From NCBI RefSeq assembly GCF_014696825.1, contig NZ_JACJQU010000014.1, positions 1-64,000 of the forward strand: a DNA stretch of 64,000 nt, written 5' to 3'. Below, piece after piece: positions 56,001-63,833 of this stretch. The translations under genes and the position numbers were made by a program. How positions within the stretch are numbered: position 1 is the stretch's first letter; each line of letters starts with the position of its first letter. This stretch comes from Anabaena sphaerica FACHB-251. GTDB taxonomy: Bacteria; Cyanobacteriota; Cyanobacteriia; Cyanobacteriales; Nostocaceae. The notes under the pieces were generated by a model. The model saw nothing but the letters and a program-made list of their open reading frames with translations, did no database searches and was not told the origin of the DNA.

Positions 56001-56244
56001 AAGTTTTCTCAAGTTATCAGCAGATCATTTAATTGTAATGGCTTTAAAACCCAGTGAAGATCATCCACAAAAATTTATTATCCGCTTTTATGAATGTCAC
56101 GGAAAAACAGCAGAGTTAGGTTTAGAAAGTGATTTGTTTAGGTTAGGAAGAGCAGTTGATTTATTGGAAAGGAAGGTAAATGAAGAAGTTGAAAAAATCG
56201 CACCTTGGAAAATTGCGACTTTTGAAATCATATCAAAAATTTAG
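53089..56244 (+). CDS. GH38-family alpha-mannosidase with an in-frame repeat insert
   Basis: 1051 residues from the ATG at 53089; a TTG two codons upstream is open. A retaining glycosidase for terminal alpha-mannose. The N-terminal beta-sandwich-like part (about 1-200) is followed by the catalytic domain with GHAHLDLAWLW (from about 249) and the nucleophile Asp364 in WVPDTFGFCATLPQF. VGDHGGGPSRDML follows, and the C-terminal beta domains start near 610. Residues about 205-243 (HEGTKDTKEEKEE then YLRSSAFICVQNYK) are encoded by sequence typical of this genome's intergenic repeats, placed in the linker before the catalytic domain. No signal peptide. It ends 3 bp before a CAGGAT repeat. Confidence 0.92.
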   Translation: MTFPLSPCHTQFISETIDKLRSCCQFNSQSSWLYHRVDWGITEVINSDLSDWQSVEVNEKGNIAWTGGNQVLWLTQKFVVPEDLQGYPLTGLCLRLALVWWADAAEVYVNGKLVLTGDLFDCSPRVLLSQGVNPGDEFFVAVRLVSPGHCDGALVRSLVIYESTDYNLPDAGFVADELAVVHLFLQQFAPERLAGFVAGLEDAINHEGTKDTKEEKEEGWKSFLLKIREVYLRSSAFICVQNYKIFLLGHAHLDLAWLWTVEETWKAAQNTFESVLNLQQDFPELIFCHTTPALYAWVEKHRPDLFREVQNQVKSGKWEVLGGFWVEPDLNLPSGESIVRQLLYGQRYFLEKFGKVSSVVWVPDTFGFCATLPQFLVNAGIEFFVTQKLRWNDTTKFDYGLFWWRSLDGSQILSYMSALIGETIDPVKMANYLCEWKTQTGLNDAFWLPGVGDHGGGPSRDMLEVARRWEHSPIFPKLEFTTAENYLQQIKSQSENLPQNLPQNLPIWEDELYLEFHRGCYTTHADQKRWNRKSEHLLYQAELFATLATVLCGVTYPQAEIETAWKQVLFNQFHDILPGSSITQVYEDALPEWEAVEKVGTTILDESLRAIIASHINLPQPPHPNSIPVIIFNSLNWERCEVVSVTLLQNNLTWEIYDFDGNQLPSQQSENSLLFLATVPSIGYQIYWLSPTSENPNIENSQLPQNWKLENEYLRVQVNPETGDLESIFDKTQQREILTAAGNQLQAFEDSGQYWDAWNIDPNYITKPLPPTELKSIQWLEHGKIQQRLRVVRQLGKSEFFQDYILQTASPILKIKNTVNWQENQVLVKTAFPLNLNAEFATYEIPCGAIRRSTNPQTPAEQAKWEVPALRWADLSADTETGKYGVSLLNDCKYGYDAKTNQLRLTLLRSSNWPDSQADRGIHEFTYSLYPHVGSWEEADTVKKGYELNVPLQVLVNPEIQTSEISISQNKSFLKLSADHLIVMALKPSEDHPQKFIIRFYECHGKTAELGLESDLFRLGRAVDLLERKVNEEVEKIAPWKIATFEIISKI
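53701..53817 (+). repeat. intergenic-type repeat lying inside the GH38 coding sequence
   Basis: Starts AACCACGAAGGCACGAAGG and ends with three exact 10-bp copies of TCTGCGTTCA (53781-53810). Both phrases recur outside genes, for example at 10940-10965 and 28479-28505 (AACCACGAAG/AACCACAGAG type) and at 28418-28438 (TCTGCGTTTA). Its length preserves the reading frame. Confidence 0.85.
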
Positions 56245-56246
56245 GA

Positions 56247-56465
56247 TTGTCTGAATCAGGATATCCAGGATTAAAGGATGTACAGGATTTTATTTTTTGA
56301 TCAAATATCCCTGATTTGTGAGATAATTGATGTTGATAAATGATAATATTAATCAAAGAAGTCGGGGATCTGAATATTTTAATTATCAAAATCCCCAACT
56401 CACAACAAACAACCATTCAATAACATCTGTACATCCTCAAATCCTGGACATCCTGATTCTGACAA
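56247..56465. repeat. inverted pair of CAGGAT-type repeats (219 bp)
   Basis: Left arm 56247-56287 starts TTGTCTGAATCAGGAT; the right arm 56428-56465 ends CATCCTGATTCTGACAA. Between the arms lies one arm of the AAGTCGGGGATCT repeat (about 56357-56371). Same family as 10853-11040 and 28323-28810. Confidence 0.87.
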
Positions 56466-56481
56466 ATTTTTAATTCCCGAA

Positions 56482-56500
56482 GGGTGGGCATAGCCCACCT
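56482..56500. repeat. GGTGGGC/GCCCACC hairpin
   Basis: Perfect 8-bp-class stem GGTGGGCA-TA-GCCCACC between the GH38 repeat block and psbN. Read leftwards it lies just past the psbN stop, so it may end psbN transcripts, though no T-run follows directly. Confidence 0.55.
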
Positions 56501-56521
56501 TAAGTCAAATTAATAACGTTT

Positions 56522-56659
56522 CTAATCTTCGTGATCTTCAAAAGGATCGCCTAATTCCTTGCTTGGTGGTCCAAACGAGGTGTAAACTGCCATGCCAGTG
56601 ATGGCAACCAGAATGGCACAGAAGGAAACACCAAGCACTAAACCGGGTTCTAAATCCAT
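56522..56659 (-). CDS. psbN: photosystem II assembly protein PsbN
   Basis: 45 residues. One membrane helix (LVLGVSFCAILVAITGMAVY) and the diagnostic C-terminus YTSFGPPSKELGDPFEDHED. PsbN is needed for assembly or repair of photosystem II and is not a core subunit. It lies divergent from psbH, the normal cyanobacterial arrangement. Compared with usual PsbN (starting METAT...), the first ten residues are diverged. It is shorter than most calling cut-offs, but the C-terminal motif makes it secure. Confidence 0.93.
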   Translation of the reverse strand: MDLEPGLVLGVSFCAILVAITGMAVYTSFGPPSKELGDPFEDHED

Positions 56660-56914
56660 AAATTTAGGGTTATATTATGAGAGCTATGTTTATAGAATAT
56701 TACAAAACTTAAACTAAATTGCATAAGTAACGATATATCAGGCAGGTGGGGACGAAGTAAATGGTAATATATAGAACGGATAAATAAGAACTGTCAGACC
56801 TGTAAGTGGGGCAACCCGAACACAGTAAAGTTCAGTCCAAAAATCCAAACCCTGTTAGTAGGGCTTGGGAATGTAAAAGAAGATTAAAAAAGCTTTGGCA
56901 ACTTTAGGTGAACT
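56660..56914. promoter_or_regulatory. psbN-psbH divergent control region
   Basis: 255 bp between the two photosystem II genes. The psbH-proximal 110 bases contain small GC stems (GGGGCAACCC; CCCTGTTAGTAGGG at about 56849-56862) and probably form the psbH 5' leader. No convincing -35/-10 pair could be fixed. A possible ribosome site is weak. Confidence 0.4.
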
Positions 56915-57118
56915 ATGGCACAACGGACTAGGTTGGGAGATATCCTCAGACCCTTAAACGCTGAGTATGGTAAAGTAGCTCCGGGTTGGGGTACAACACC
57001 TTTAATGGGTGTTTTTATGGCGTTATTTTTCGTGTTTTTGCTAATTATTCTGCAAGTTTACAATAAGTCACTGTTAATTCAGGATGTACTTGTTGATTGG
57101 CGCAGTCTAGGCGGCTAA
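56915..57118 (+). CDS. psbH: photosystem II protein PsbH
   Basis: 67 residues, full length. A one-helix subunit of photosystem II near CP47 that supports quinone exchange and assembly. Seen are the N-terminal [20 protein letters not shown], then [20 protein letters not shown] and [19 protein letters not shown]. The thylakoid helix runs from about 30 to 50. The hairpin at 57161 follows. It is divergent from psbN. Confidence 0.97.
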   Translation: MAQRTRLGDILRPLNAEYGKVAPGWGTTPLMGVFMALFFVFLLIILQVYNKSLLIQDVLVDWRSLGG

Positions 57119-57160
57119 CTGCTGTACAGCCATCATAACTTGGATCACAAGTTACCATAG

Positions 57161-57182
57161 ACCCGGCTTGTCCGGGTTTTTG
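57161..57182 (+). terminator. rho-independent terminator after psbH
   Basis: ACCCGG-CTTGT-CCGGGT stem followed by TTTTTGA (57161-57182), 43 bp after the psbH stop. Confidence 0.8.
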
Positions 57183-57265
57183 ATTACTGTCGGTTGTGAT
57201 GACGAAATCAAGCCTAACTATTGATTAAACTACAGATGTAATGTCAAGATTTATGGCGGGTTGAA

Positions 57266-57538
57266 ATGAATATATTTGGGATCGGTCTGCCAGAAATGGC
57301 TGTAATTATGGTAGTGGCGCTATTAATCTTTGGCCCCAAGAAACTACCAGAAATTGGTCGCAGTTTGGGTAAAACCATTCGCAGTTTCCAAGAAGCTTCC
57401 AATGAATTCCAAAATGAGTTCAAGCGGGAAGCTGAACAATTGGAACAAACTGTGAAAACTACGGCTGAAATTGAACCTAAGCAAATTGAATCTGCTAAAT
57501 CGCAGCAGGATAATGCTGGTTCCTCTGCCACGAGCTAG
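57266..57538 (+). CDS. tatA: twin-arginine translocase subunit TatA/E
   Basis: 90 residues. Forms the pore of the Tat export path in the thylakoid/cytoplasmic membrane. One short N-terminal membrane helix (MNIFGIGLPEMAVIMVVALL), then the hinge motif FGPKKLPEIGRSLGK, then an amphipathic helix (about 35-65) and an acidic, disordered tail. The GLPEM of the start is typical of TatA/Hcf106-like proteins of cyanobacteria. pth starts 20 bp later, so the two are probably one operon. Confidence 0.95.
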   Translation: MNIFGIGLPEMAVIMVVALLIFGPKKLPEIGRSLGKTIRSFQEASNEFQNEFKREAEQLEQTVKTTAEIEPKQIESAKSQQDNAGSSATS

Positions 57539-57558
57539 GAAAATATTGTATAGCAAAA

Positions 57559-58194
57559 ATGACAGAAGCTGTTAACCAACCAGCTTTGGTAATTCCCCAG
57601 CTAATAGTCGGGTTGGGGAATCCAGAGGCTAAGTATGACCAAACGCGCCATAATATTGGCTTTGCGGCTGTAGATACTCTTTCTCGTGCTTGGCAAATTT
57701 CCCTAGCGGAAAATCGCAAGTTTCAAGGACAGTTTGGTGAAGGTATGGCATCAGATGGCGGTAAAATTCGTCTCTTGAAGCCGCTAACTTATATGAATCG
57801 TTCAGGACAGTCCATCCAAGGGGTAACAAGTTGGTATAAATTGCCGCCTGAGTCAGTGCTGGTAATTTATGATGATATGGATTTGCCTTTGGGAAAAACT
57901 CGTCTGCGCTTGTCTGGTTCCGCTGGGGGACACAACGGCATGAAAAGCATCATCTCACATTTAAATAGCCAAAACTTCCCCCGGTTGCGAATCGGTATCG
58001 GTAAACCCAAAGGTGCAGCTAATGATGATAATGCTGACACTGTTTCTCATGTCTTGGGGCGGTTTTCTGCTACGGAAACCAAATTAATGTCTCTGGTGCT
58101 GGACTTTGTGGTTGAGTGTGTGGCACTCACCTTAAAACAGGGAGTAGAAAAGGCTATGAATCGTTGTAATAGCTCGACTGTTGAGTTAACTTAA
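57559..58194 (+). CDS. pth: peptidyl-tRNA hydrolase
   Basis: 211 residues. Frees tRNA from stalled peptidyl-tRNA. Seen are LIVGLGNPEAKYDQTRHNIGF with the catalytic His in RHN, LLKPLTYMNRSGQS, the IYDDMDLPLGKTRLR segment with the catalytic Asp and the GSAGGHNGMKSI loop. The first 13 residues are an unconserved leader; the family normally starts near PQLIVGLGNP. It follows tatA by 20 bp. Confidence 0.95.
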   Translation: MTEAVNQPALVIPQLIVGLGNPEAKYDQTRHNIGFAAVDTLSRAWQISLAENRKFQGQFGEGMASDGGKIRLLKPLTYMNRSGQSIQGVTSWYKLPPESVLVIYDDMDLPLGKTRLRLSGSAGGHNGMKSIISHLNSQNFPRLRIGIGKPKGAANDDNADTVSHVLGRFSATETKLMSLVLDFVVECVALTLKQGVEKAMNRCNSSTVELT

Positions 58195-58298
58195 GTTGGT
58201 TTTTCGACTGTCTTGGTTTTGGTTGATGGGCAGTTATTTTCGCTTGCTCCATCTAACCAAGTTAACAGGCTTCCGCACGAAGTTCCACAAATAAGATT

Positions 58299-58317
58299 AC
58301 ACCCCAATAAGGGGTGT
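58299..58317. repeat. ACACCCC/GGGGTGT hairpin between pth and rpsU
   Basis: Perfect 7-bp stem with AATAA loop in the 223-bp convergent gap. No T-run follows, so a terminator role is unproven. Confidence 0.5.
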
Positions 58318-58417
58318 GTCGCAGCTGGCTGATTTTTTCTAAGAAAATGGTAAAGCGATTTTACTTGTTGCAATTAATTTCTTCAAGCAACGCCAATACC
58401 ATACCTAATAGGTTAAT

Positions 58418-58594
58418 TTAAAAACGACGTTTCCGTCTAGCTGCAACTGCTTTACGTTTGCGCTTTTCCAGGGGGGTTTCAAAGTGACGATGATACTTTA
58501 CGTCAGCCAAAATACCTGCTTTGGAAACTTGGCGTTTAAACCGACGTAGGGCTGAATCTATTCCTTCGTTTTCTCCTAGAACCACTTGGGTCAT
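58418..58594 (-). CDS. rpsU: 30S ribosomal protein S21
   Basis: 58 residues: [20 protein letters not shown], then the basic [20 protein letters not shown] and a polybasic end ([15 protein letters not shown]). S21 is a small, very basic protein near the 3' end of 16S rRNA that helps initiation. In cyanobacteria, one rpsU copy often stands alone and is cold- or stress-regulated. The ATG at 58592-58594 is preceded (on the minus strand) by an AG-rich stretch. It is convergent with pth. Confidence 0.95.
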   Translation of the reverse strand: MTQVVLGENEGIDSALRRFKRQVSKAGILADVKYHRHFETPLEKRKRKAVAARRKRRF

Positions 58595-59066
58595 TCTAAG
58601 TCTGTCCTCAATTTCTCAATACACTCCATTGTAATATTAGCCTCAAACTTAGCAAAACCACCTACTCCAGAACGGGTTTGGTACAAGTTTGGGATTGGGA
58701 ATTTTTAGATATTCAATTGAGCTTATTCGTGTTTAATCTAGTTTATTAGTAATTTTAATATAAACCTCGTCCAAGTTGAGAACTGGAGTTTGTCAAAAGG
58801 GAACAGGGAACAGGGAACAGGGAACAGGGAAGAGTATAGGATTTAGGAACAAAACCCGATTAAGAAAAAACTATGGGTTTCAAAGTAGACGTGGTTTAGA
58901 TGTTCTCAATCCCATAGTTAAGTGATCCCAATCTGTAAACAGACTACTCGCAGAAATTTAAGCAATTAATAAATTTGAGTTAACCAGTTGCCGTAACTTT
59001 TCTTAACATAACCATAGTTAAGTGAGAATGACGACCAAAAACAGCGCAGATTAATACTGAGGTTTT
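58595..59066. promoter_or_regulatory. 472-bp region upstream of the phosphatase gene
   Basis: Contains GGGAACA heptamer repeats (about 58798-58832). Near its right end (about 58999-59020) is TTCTTAACATAACCATAGTTAAG, with two inverted CTTAAC half-sites; a second TAGTTAAG lies near 58916. Cyanobacterial Pho boxes are built of CTTAACCT-like units, so phosphate control of the downstream gene is possible but unproven. The divergent rpsU promoter must also be here. Confidence 0.4.
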
Positions 59067-62000
59067 ATGGCAACAGGTAATCACGTCATTTTCATGCACC
59101 CAGATGGTACAAGTCCATCTCACTTTGCTTTTGCACGGTTTGTAGATCAAGGTCCCGATGGACGTTTGAATTGGGACAAACTCAGCCATGCTGGTGTCTA
59201 TCTGGGACACATGGAAGACCAGCTAGGTGGAACATCTAACGGTGGTGCTGTTACCCATGCAACCGGTGCTAAGGTCTTTGCAGAATCCTTTGGTTATGAA
59301 CAAGGTAATCTACCAATTACCTCCCTTTCAGGAACTAACAAAACCATTGTTGAAGAAGCCAGAGATGCAGGTAAAGTCACTGCTTTAGTTCAATCTGGAG
59401 CGATCTTTGAGCCTGGTACAGCCGCCTTTGTTGCTAAGACACAAGAGATTGTTAACCCTGATGGCAGTCGCATTGTACCCCGCTCCCAAGCCGCAGAAAT
59501 TGCCAAACAGGTAATCATGTCAGGTGTTGATTTTATCCTGGGTGGTGGTGAACTCAACCTTTTACCAGTTGGAACTAATGGTTTCCACGGAACTGCGGCT
59601 CAACTAGATGCTATTAGTACCAGTTCTCTGCAACGCCCTACGGAAAACCTGATTGAACTAGCTCAAAGCTTAGGTTACACAGTTGTTTATACAGCAGAAC
59701 AACTGACAGCTTTACTTGATTTACCCGTACCACCGACTAAAGTATTAGGTGTTTTTGCTCCTGTTCACACCTTTAACGATCGCCCTGAAGAAGTTTTAGC
59801 CGCACAGGGTTTGCCTTTATATCGGGAAACAGCGCCCACCATTGCCGAAATGTTGGATGTCACCCAGAAGTTGATGGAAATGCACCCCAACTTTAACAAT
59901 GGTTCAATTACCATTGTGGAAGAAGAAGGTACAGACAACTTTGGTAACAACAACAACGCTCCTGGTACTTTAGAAGGCTTGCGTCGGACAGATGCGGCCA
60001 TTGGCGTAGCGTTGGACTTCATCGAAAAGCATCCTAACACCTTGATGTTGACTGCTGCTGATAGTGATGCTGGTGGTTTACAAGTAGTAGATCCCCGCAC
60101 TGGTGCAACTGTAGGGAATATTAACAACAACCCCACCACAGAATCCCGTAATGTGCCTTTAGATGGACAAACTGGGGCTAACACTGCACCTTTTGTAGCT
60201 GCGCCAGATGTTAATGGTGATGTCTTCCAATTTGGTATTGGTTGGGCAGGTACACCCGATTTTAGTGGTTCTATAGTTTCTAAAGCACATGGTTTAAATG
60301 CAGATAAATTACCTGCAACTCTAGACAATACCAAGATTTATGAGTTGATGTATGAGACTCTGTTCAATGTGGAACTAGAATCTCGTAACCCTGAACCCAC
60401 ACCAGCACCCCAAGCTACCAAACAAACTGGAAATGTAATTTTTATCCATCCAGATGGGGCGAGTCCTTCTCACTTCATGGCGCTTCGCAACGTAGACAAA
60501 GGTCCCGATGGCAGATTGAACTGGGATAATATGTCCAATGCGGGTGTTTACCTGGGACACATGGAAAACCAGTTAACTGGTACTTCCAACGCTGGGGCGG
60601 TAACTCATGCTAATGGTGTCAAGGTATTTAATGAATCCTTTGGTTTAAATGAGGATAACACCACTGTCACCCCGGCTTCTGGGAAAGTTGGCTATACAAT
60701 TTTAGAAGAAGCGATCGCAGCAGGTAAAGCGACAGCATTATTACAGTCTGGACACTTAGCAGAACCTGGTACTGCTGCTTTTGCTGCGGACACCACCAAC
60801 CGTTTAGGTGACAATATTCGGGCGCGGGATAAATACGCCGAGATTATTGAACAAACCATCCGTTCTGGGACAAATATCATCATGGGTGGTGGTGAGTTGT
60901 ATATGTTGCCAATAGGCACTACAGGTTTCCACGTTACAGCTGAAATAGATGCTTCAGAAACTAGAGCAGAACGCCGTCCCAGTATCAACCTGATTGATCT
61001 AGCGAAATCTTTGGGTTATACGGTAGTTTACACCGAAGAGCAAATGAATCAGGTGGTAAATAGCCAAAACCCACCGACCAAGCTTTTGGGTGTATTTGCT
61101 GCTGATGCTACCTTTGACGATCGCAACGAAGAAGAACTAGGACTAAATAGTTCTAATCCCCTACCTCTCTATGTGGCTACCGCACCCACAGTAGCAGAGA
61201 TGTTGGAGGCATCTTTAAAGATTGTCAGCAAAGACCCTGATGGCTTCTTTGTAGTAATTGAAGAAGAGGGTACTGATAATTTCGGTAATCCTAACAATGC
61301 TGTCGGTACTGTTGAAGCTTTACGTCGGGCTGATGCTGCTATCGGTGTAGCGATGGATTATGTGAATAATGAAGATCCTAATACTTTGGTGATCACTGCT
61401 GCTGATAGTGATGCTGGTGGGATGCAGGTTTTCCAATATGTGCCTTATGTGCGTCCATCTGGCAACTCTACCACTAATCCCCCTCTAGCAAATACCGAAC
61501 CTAGTGCGCCATTTATTAATGTTAACCCCACTACAAGTAATAGCAACCGTGCAGTTTTAGATGGTGTTAATGGCAGTACAGGTACACCTGAAGCACCTTG
61601 GAGACCTTTTACATCTGAAGATAGTATAGATGGTCCAATGGGTAATTTTGGTGTTGCTTGGGTGGGTACTCCTGACTTCCCTGGTAGCATTGTTTCTAAA
61701 GCGTATGGGATGAATGCGGACAAATTACCTACTACTGTGGACAACACTGAGATATATGATCTCATGTATCAGACTTTGTTCGGTGTAACTCCAGAGGAAG
61801 CAGCAGCACAACAGGAAACCCAACTGGTATCAGGAACTACAGAGGGTGATGAATTAATAGCTGGAAATGATGATACTAACTTTGATGGTATCAATGATAC
61901 TGTGTTTACTGGTGTTGGAAATGATGAGGTAGACGCACAAACAGCAACTTCTCCGATTGCAGGCCGTAACCGGATCAATACTGGTAGCGGTGATGATACC

Positions 62001-62435
62001 ATCTATGTGAACAAGGGCGATCGCGCTTTTGGTAGCAGTGGTAATGATGAATTTGATGCTACCGATGTTACTGGCTATCGTCTCTCTGGTGGTGCAGGAA
62101 ATGATATCTTCTACCTGGGTGCAAATGGTCGCGCTTTGGGTGGAGATGGTGACGATCAGTTCTACGTCCAAGAGGGTGGTGGTAACTTGCTTGTCGGTGG
62201 TGCAGGTGCGGATCAATTCTGGATCGCTAATGTTGAATTACCTGATACTGCTAATACTATTGTTGACTTCCAGCAAGGTATTGATGTCATTGGAGTTTTG
62301 GGTATTTCTTCAGATAGTTTGACTCTTAATGTTGTTAATGGTAATACGGAAGTTGGTTTGCTTGGTCAAACTGTTGCTGTTGTTAATGGTATGACTGGTT
62401 TGAATGTAAATACAGATTTTGCGTTTGTGTCCTAA
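59067..62435 (+). CDS. tandem PhoA-like phosphatase with RTX-type C-terminus
   Basis: 1122 residues. Two homologous alkaline-phosphatase-fold domains: about 1-445 (NHVIFMHPDGTSPSHFAFAR) and about 451-905 (NVIFIHPDGASPSHFMALRN). Each carries GVYLGHME, TSN(G/A)GAVTHA, EEEGTDNFGN and TAADSDAGG. The C-terminal 210 residues hold glycine-Asp repeats (TGSGDDTIYVNKGD, GGAGNDIFYLG, GGDGDDQFYVQEGG) typical of Ca-binding RTX proteins exported by type I secretion. There is no N-terminal signal peptide, which fits that route. In E. coli PhoA, three His residues bind zinc; at the matching positions these domains have Asn, Ser and non-His residues. A phosphatase or phosphodiesterase acting on extracellular substrates is likely, with an altered metal site. 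Confidence 0.88.
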   Translation: MATGNHVIFMHPDGTSPSHFAFARFVDQGPDGRLNWDKLSHAGVYLGHMEDQLGGTSNGGAVTHATGAKVFAESFGYEQGNLPITSLSGTNKTIVEEARDAGKVTALVQSGAIFEPGTAAFVAKTQEIVNPDGSRIVPRSQAAEIAKQVIMSGVDFILGGGELNLLPVGTNGFHGTAAQLDAISTSSLQRPTENLIELAQSLGYTVVYTAEQLTALLDLPVPPTKVLGVFAPVHTFNDRPEEVLAAQGLPLYRETAPTIAEMLDVTQKLMEMHPNFNNGSITIVEEEGTDNFGNNNNAPGTLEGLRRTDAAIGVALDFIEKHPNTLMLTAADSDAGGLQVVDPRTGATVGNINNNPTTESRNVPLDGQTGANTAPFVAAPDVNGDVFQFGIGWAGTPDFSGSIVSKAHGLNADKLPATLDNTKIYELMYETLFNVELESRNPEPTPAPQATKQTGNVIFIHPDGASPSHFMALRNVDKGPDGRLNWDNMSNAGVYLGHMENQLTGTSNAGAVTHANGVKVFNESFGLNEDNTTVTPASGKVGYTILEEAIAAGKATALLQSGHLAEPGTAAFAADTTNRLGDNIRARDKYAEIIEQTIRSGTNIIMGGGELYMLPIGTTGFHVTAEIDASETRAERRPSINLIDLAKSLGYTVVYTEEQMNQVVNSQNPPTKLLGVFAADATFDDRNEEELGLNSSNPLPLYVATAPTVAEMLEASLKIVSKDPDGFFVVIEEEGTDNFGNPNNAVGTVEALRRADAAIGVAMDYVNNEDPNTLVITAADSDAGGMQVFQYVPYVRPSGNSTTNPPLANTEPSAPFINVNPTTSNSNRAVLDGVNGSTGTPEAPWRPFTSEDSIDGPMGNFGVAWVGTPDFPGSIVSKAYGMNADKLPTTVDNTEIYDLMYQTLFGVTPEEAAAQQETQLVSGTTEGDELIAGNDDTNFDGINDTVFTGVGNDEVDAQTATSPIAGRNRINTGSGDDTIYVNKGDRAFGSSGNDEFDATDVTGYRLSGGAGNDIFYLGANGRALGGDGDDQFYVQEGGGNLLVGGAGADQFWIANVELPDTANTIVDFQQGIDVIGVLGISSDSLTLNVVNGNTEVGLLGQTVAVVNGMTGLNVNTDFAFVS

Positions 62436-62449
62436 TTTTTGGCAAGAAA

Positions 62450-62480
62450 CGAACCACAAAGGCACAGAGAACGCAGAGAA
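62450..62480. repeat. GAACCACAAAGGCACAGAG-type intergenic repeat
   Basis: Same family as 28479-28505 and as the segment inside the GH38 gene. The frame drawn at 62439-62864 starts in this repeat and is not supported as a gene. Confidence 0.8.
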
Positions 62481-62499
62481 ATAAGTGTTAGTAGCTATG

Positions 62500-62530
62500 A
62501 ACCAGGAAAATTCTTTCCTGGTTTTTTTGT
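62500..62530 (+). terminator. rho-independent terminator after the phosphatase gene
   Basis: Perfect 10-bp stem AACCAGGAAA / TTTCCTGGTT (62500-62509, 62514-62523) with a 4-base loop and a following T-run (TTTTTGTTTTG). Confidence 0.92.
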
Positions 62531-62584
62531 TTTGATATTCAACGCAGATAAACGCAGATTAATTTTATATATTAGATATCTGGT

Positions 62585-62668
62585 GGTAATTAAATGTGCG
62601 TGGTTTGAAACCCTTGTAGAGACGTTCCGGCGGAACGTCTCTACAATCATTCCGGCGGAACGTCTCTA
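62585..62668. repeat. 60-bp dispersed repeat with hairpin, copy 2, plus a partial third arm
   Basis: 62585-62644 matches 46732-46791 almost exactly, with GTAGAGACGTTCC and GGAACGTCTCTAC arms. A further half-copy (TTCCGGCGGAACGTCTCTAC-like) continues to 62668, suggesting slippage or unequal duplication. Both copies are followed, after different spacers, by AGAGGTCTA. Confidence 0.93.
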
Positions 62669-62778
62669 CAATCATTTTCACCAGAGGTCTATTGATCTCT
62701 TAATCTCTGTGTCGCGCCAGTTGCTACAAGTCGGGAAACCCGCCCACAGCACTGGCTTCTCTGTGCCTCCGTGGTTCG

Positions 62779-63636
62779 TTATTCCGAATCTATTTCAATC
62801 GTCAAAGCCAACTGATATAATTTATTCCGAGAAATTGATATTTCTTTTGCTAATTGTCTACTAGCTTGAGAACGAGAAATACCCTGTTTTATCATTGCTA
62901 ATAGTTCGGCTTTGAGTTCTGATTCTGTAATTTGTGGTTTACTCGGTTCTATTCCTGCCACTAACAGGGTATATTCTCCTTGGGGTTCTTTTTGTTGATA
63001 ATGGGCGATCGCATCGGCTATTGTTCCCCGCCAAAATTCCTCATATAATTTAGTTAGTTCTCGTGCTATAACTATTTGGCGATCGCTTCCTAAAATATCT
63101 GCCAAATCTTGCAATGTTTCCCTCAACCTATGGGGAGATTCATAAAATACTAATGTCCTGGTTTCTGTTAATAATGATTCTAAATATTCTCTTCTTTGTT
63201 GACTTTTTGCAGGTAAAAATCCATCAAAAATAAATCTATTTGTGGGTAAACCGGAGGCACTTAAAGCGGTAATGGCAGCAGTAGCACTGGGAATAGGTAC
63301 AACATCAATTTCCACATCCACACAAGCTTTAATTAATTCATATCCCGGATCAGAAATTCCTGGCATTCCTGCATCACTAACTAATGCGATCGCTTTTCCA
63401 TATTTTAAATATTCTAATATTTCAGGAATGCGACTATTACGGTTATGTTCATGATAACTCATCTGCGGAGTTTTAATTTGAAAATGTTGCAGCAATTTAC
63501 CTGTGTGTCTGGTGTCTTCTGCCGCAATCATATCTACAGATTGTAATATTCTCACCGCCCGAAAAGTCATATCTTCGAGATTGCCAATCGGTGTACCGAC
63601 AATATATAATGTCCCTGGTTTTGGTTCATTTGCCAT
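62779..63636 (-). CDS. rsmI: 16S rRNA (cytidine(1402)-2'-O)-methyltransferase
   Basis: 285 residues. Methylates the ribose of C1402 in the decoding centre of 16S rRNA. Seen are GTLYIVGTPIGNLEDMTFRA at the N-terminus, AAEDTRHTGKLL, ALVSDAGMPGISDPGYEL (the SAM-pocket loop), PSATAAITALSASGLPTNRF and YESPHRLRETL. The C-terminal helical tail (SRSQASRQLAKEISISRNKL) resembles a helix-turn-helix and is common in the family. An ATG at 63636 is the only fitting start. Confidence 0.95.
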   Translation of the reverse strand: MANEPKPGTLYIVGTPIGNLEDMTFRAVRILQSVDMIAAEDTRHTGKLLQHFQIKTPQMSYHEHNRNSRIPEILEYLKYGKAIALVSDAGMPGISDPGYELIKACVDVEIDVVPIPSATAAITALSASGLPTNRFIFDGFLPAKSQQRREYLESLLTETRTLVFYESPHRLRETLQDLADILGSDRQIVIARELTKLYEEFWRGTIADAIAHYQQKEPQGEYTLLVAGIEPSKPQITESELKAELLAMIKQGISRSQASRQLAKEISISRNKLYQLALTIEIDSE

Positions 63637-63833
63637 AATTATTATTAATATTATAATTGCAATTGCATCTTGATTAATTTAACAAAATTTCTAATTTAGA
63701 AATTTGGTTGACCGATATCAATTAATTTTTGTTCTATTTTTTCAGTCAACCTCGTATTTAAACATTGAATAATCAAAAATGACACAGACAAAACACAAAT
63801 CACATTATTTAAACTTCAACCTGAGCAAGTCAA

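Noticed and set aside
62439-62864. 141-codon frame after the phosphatase gene
   Set aside because: It runs through a dispersed repeat, a terminator and a hairpin repeat, and overlaps rsmI on the opposite strand.
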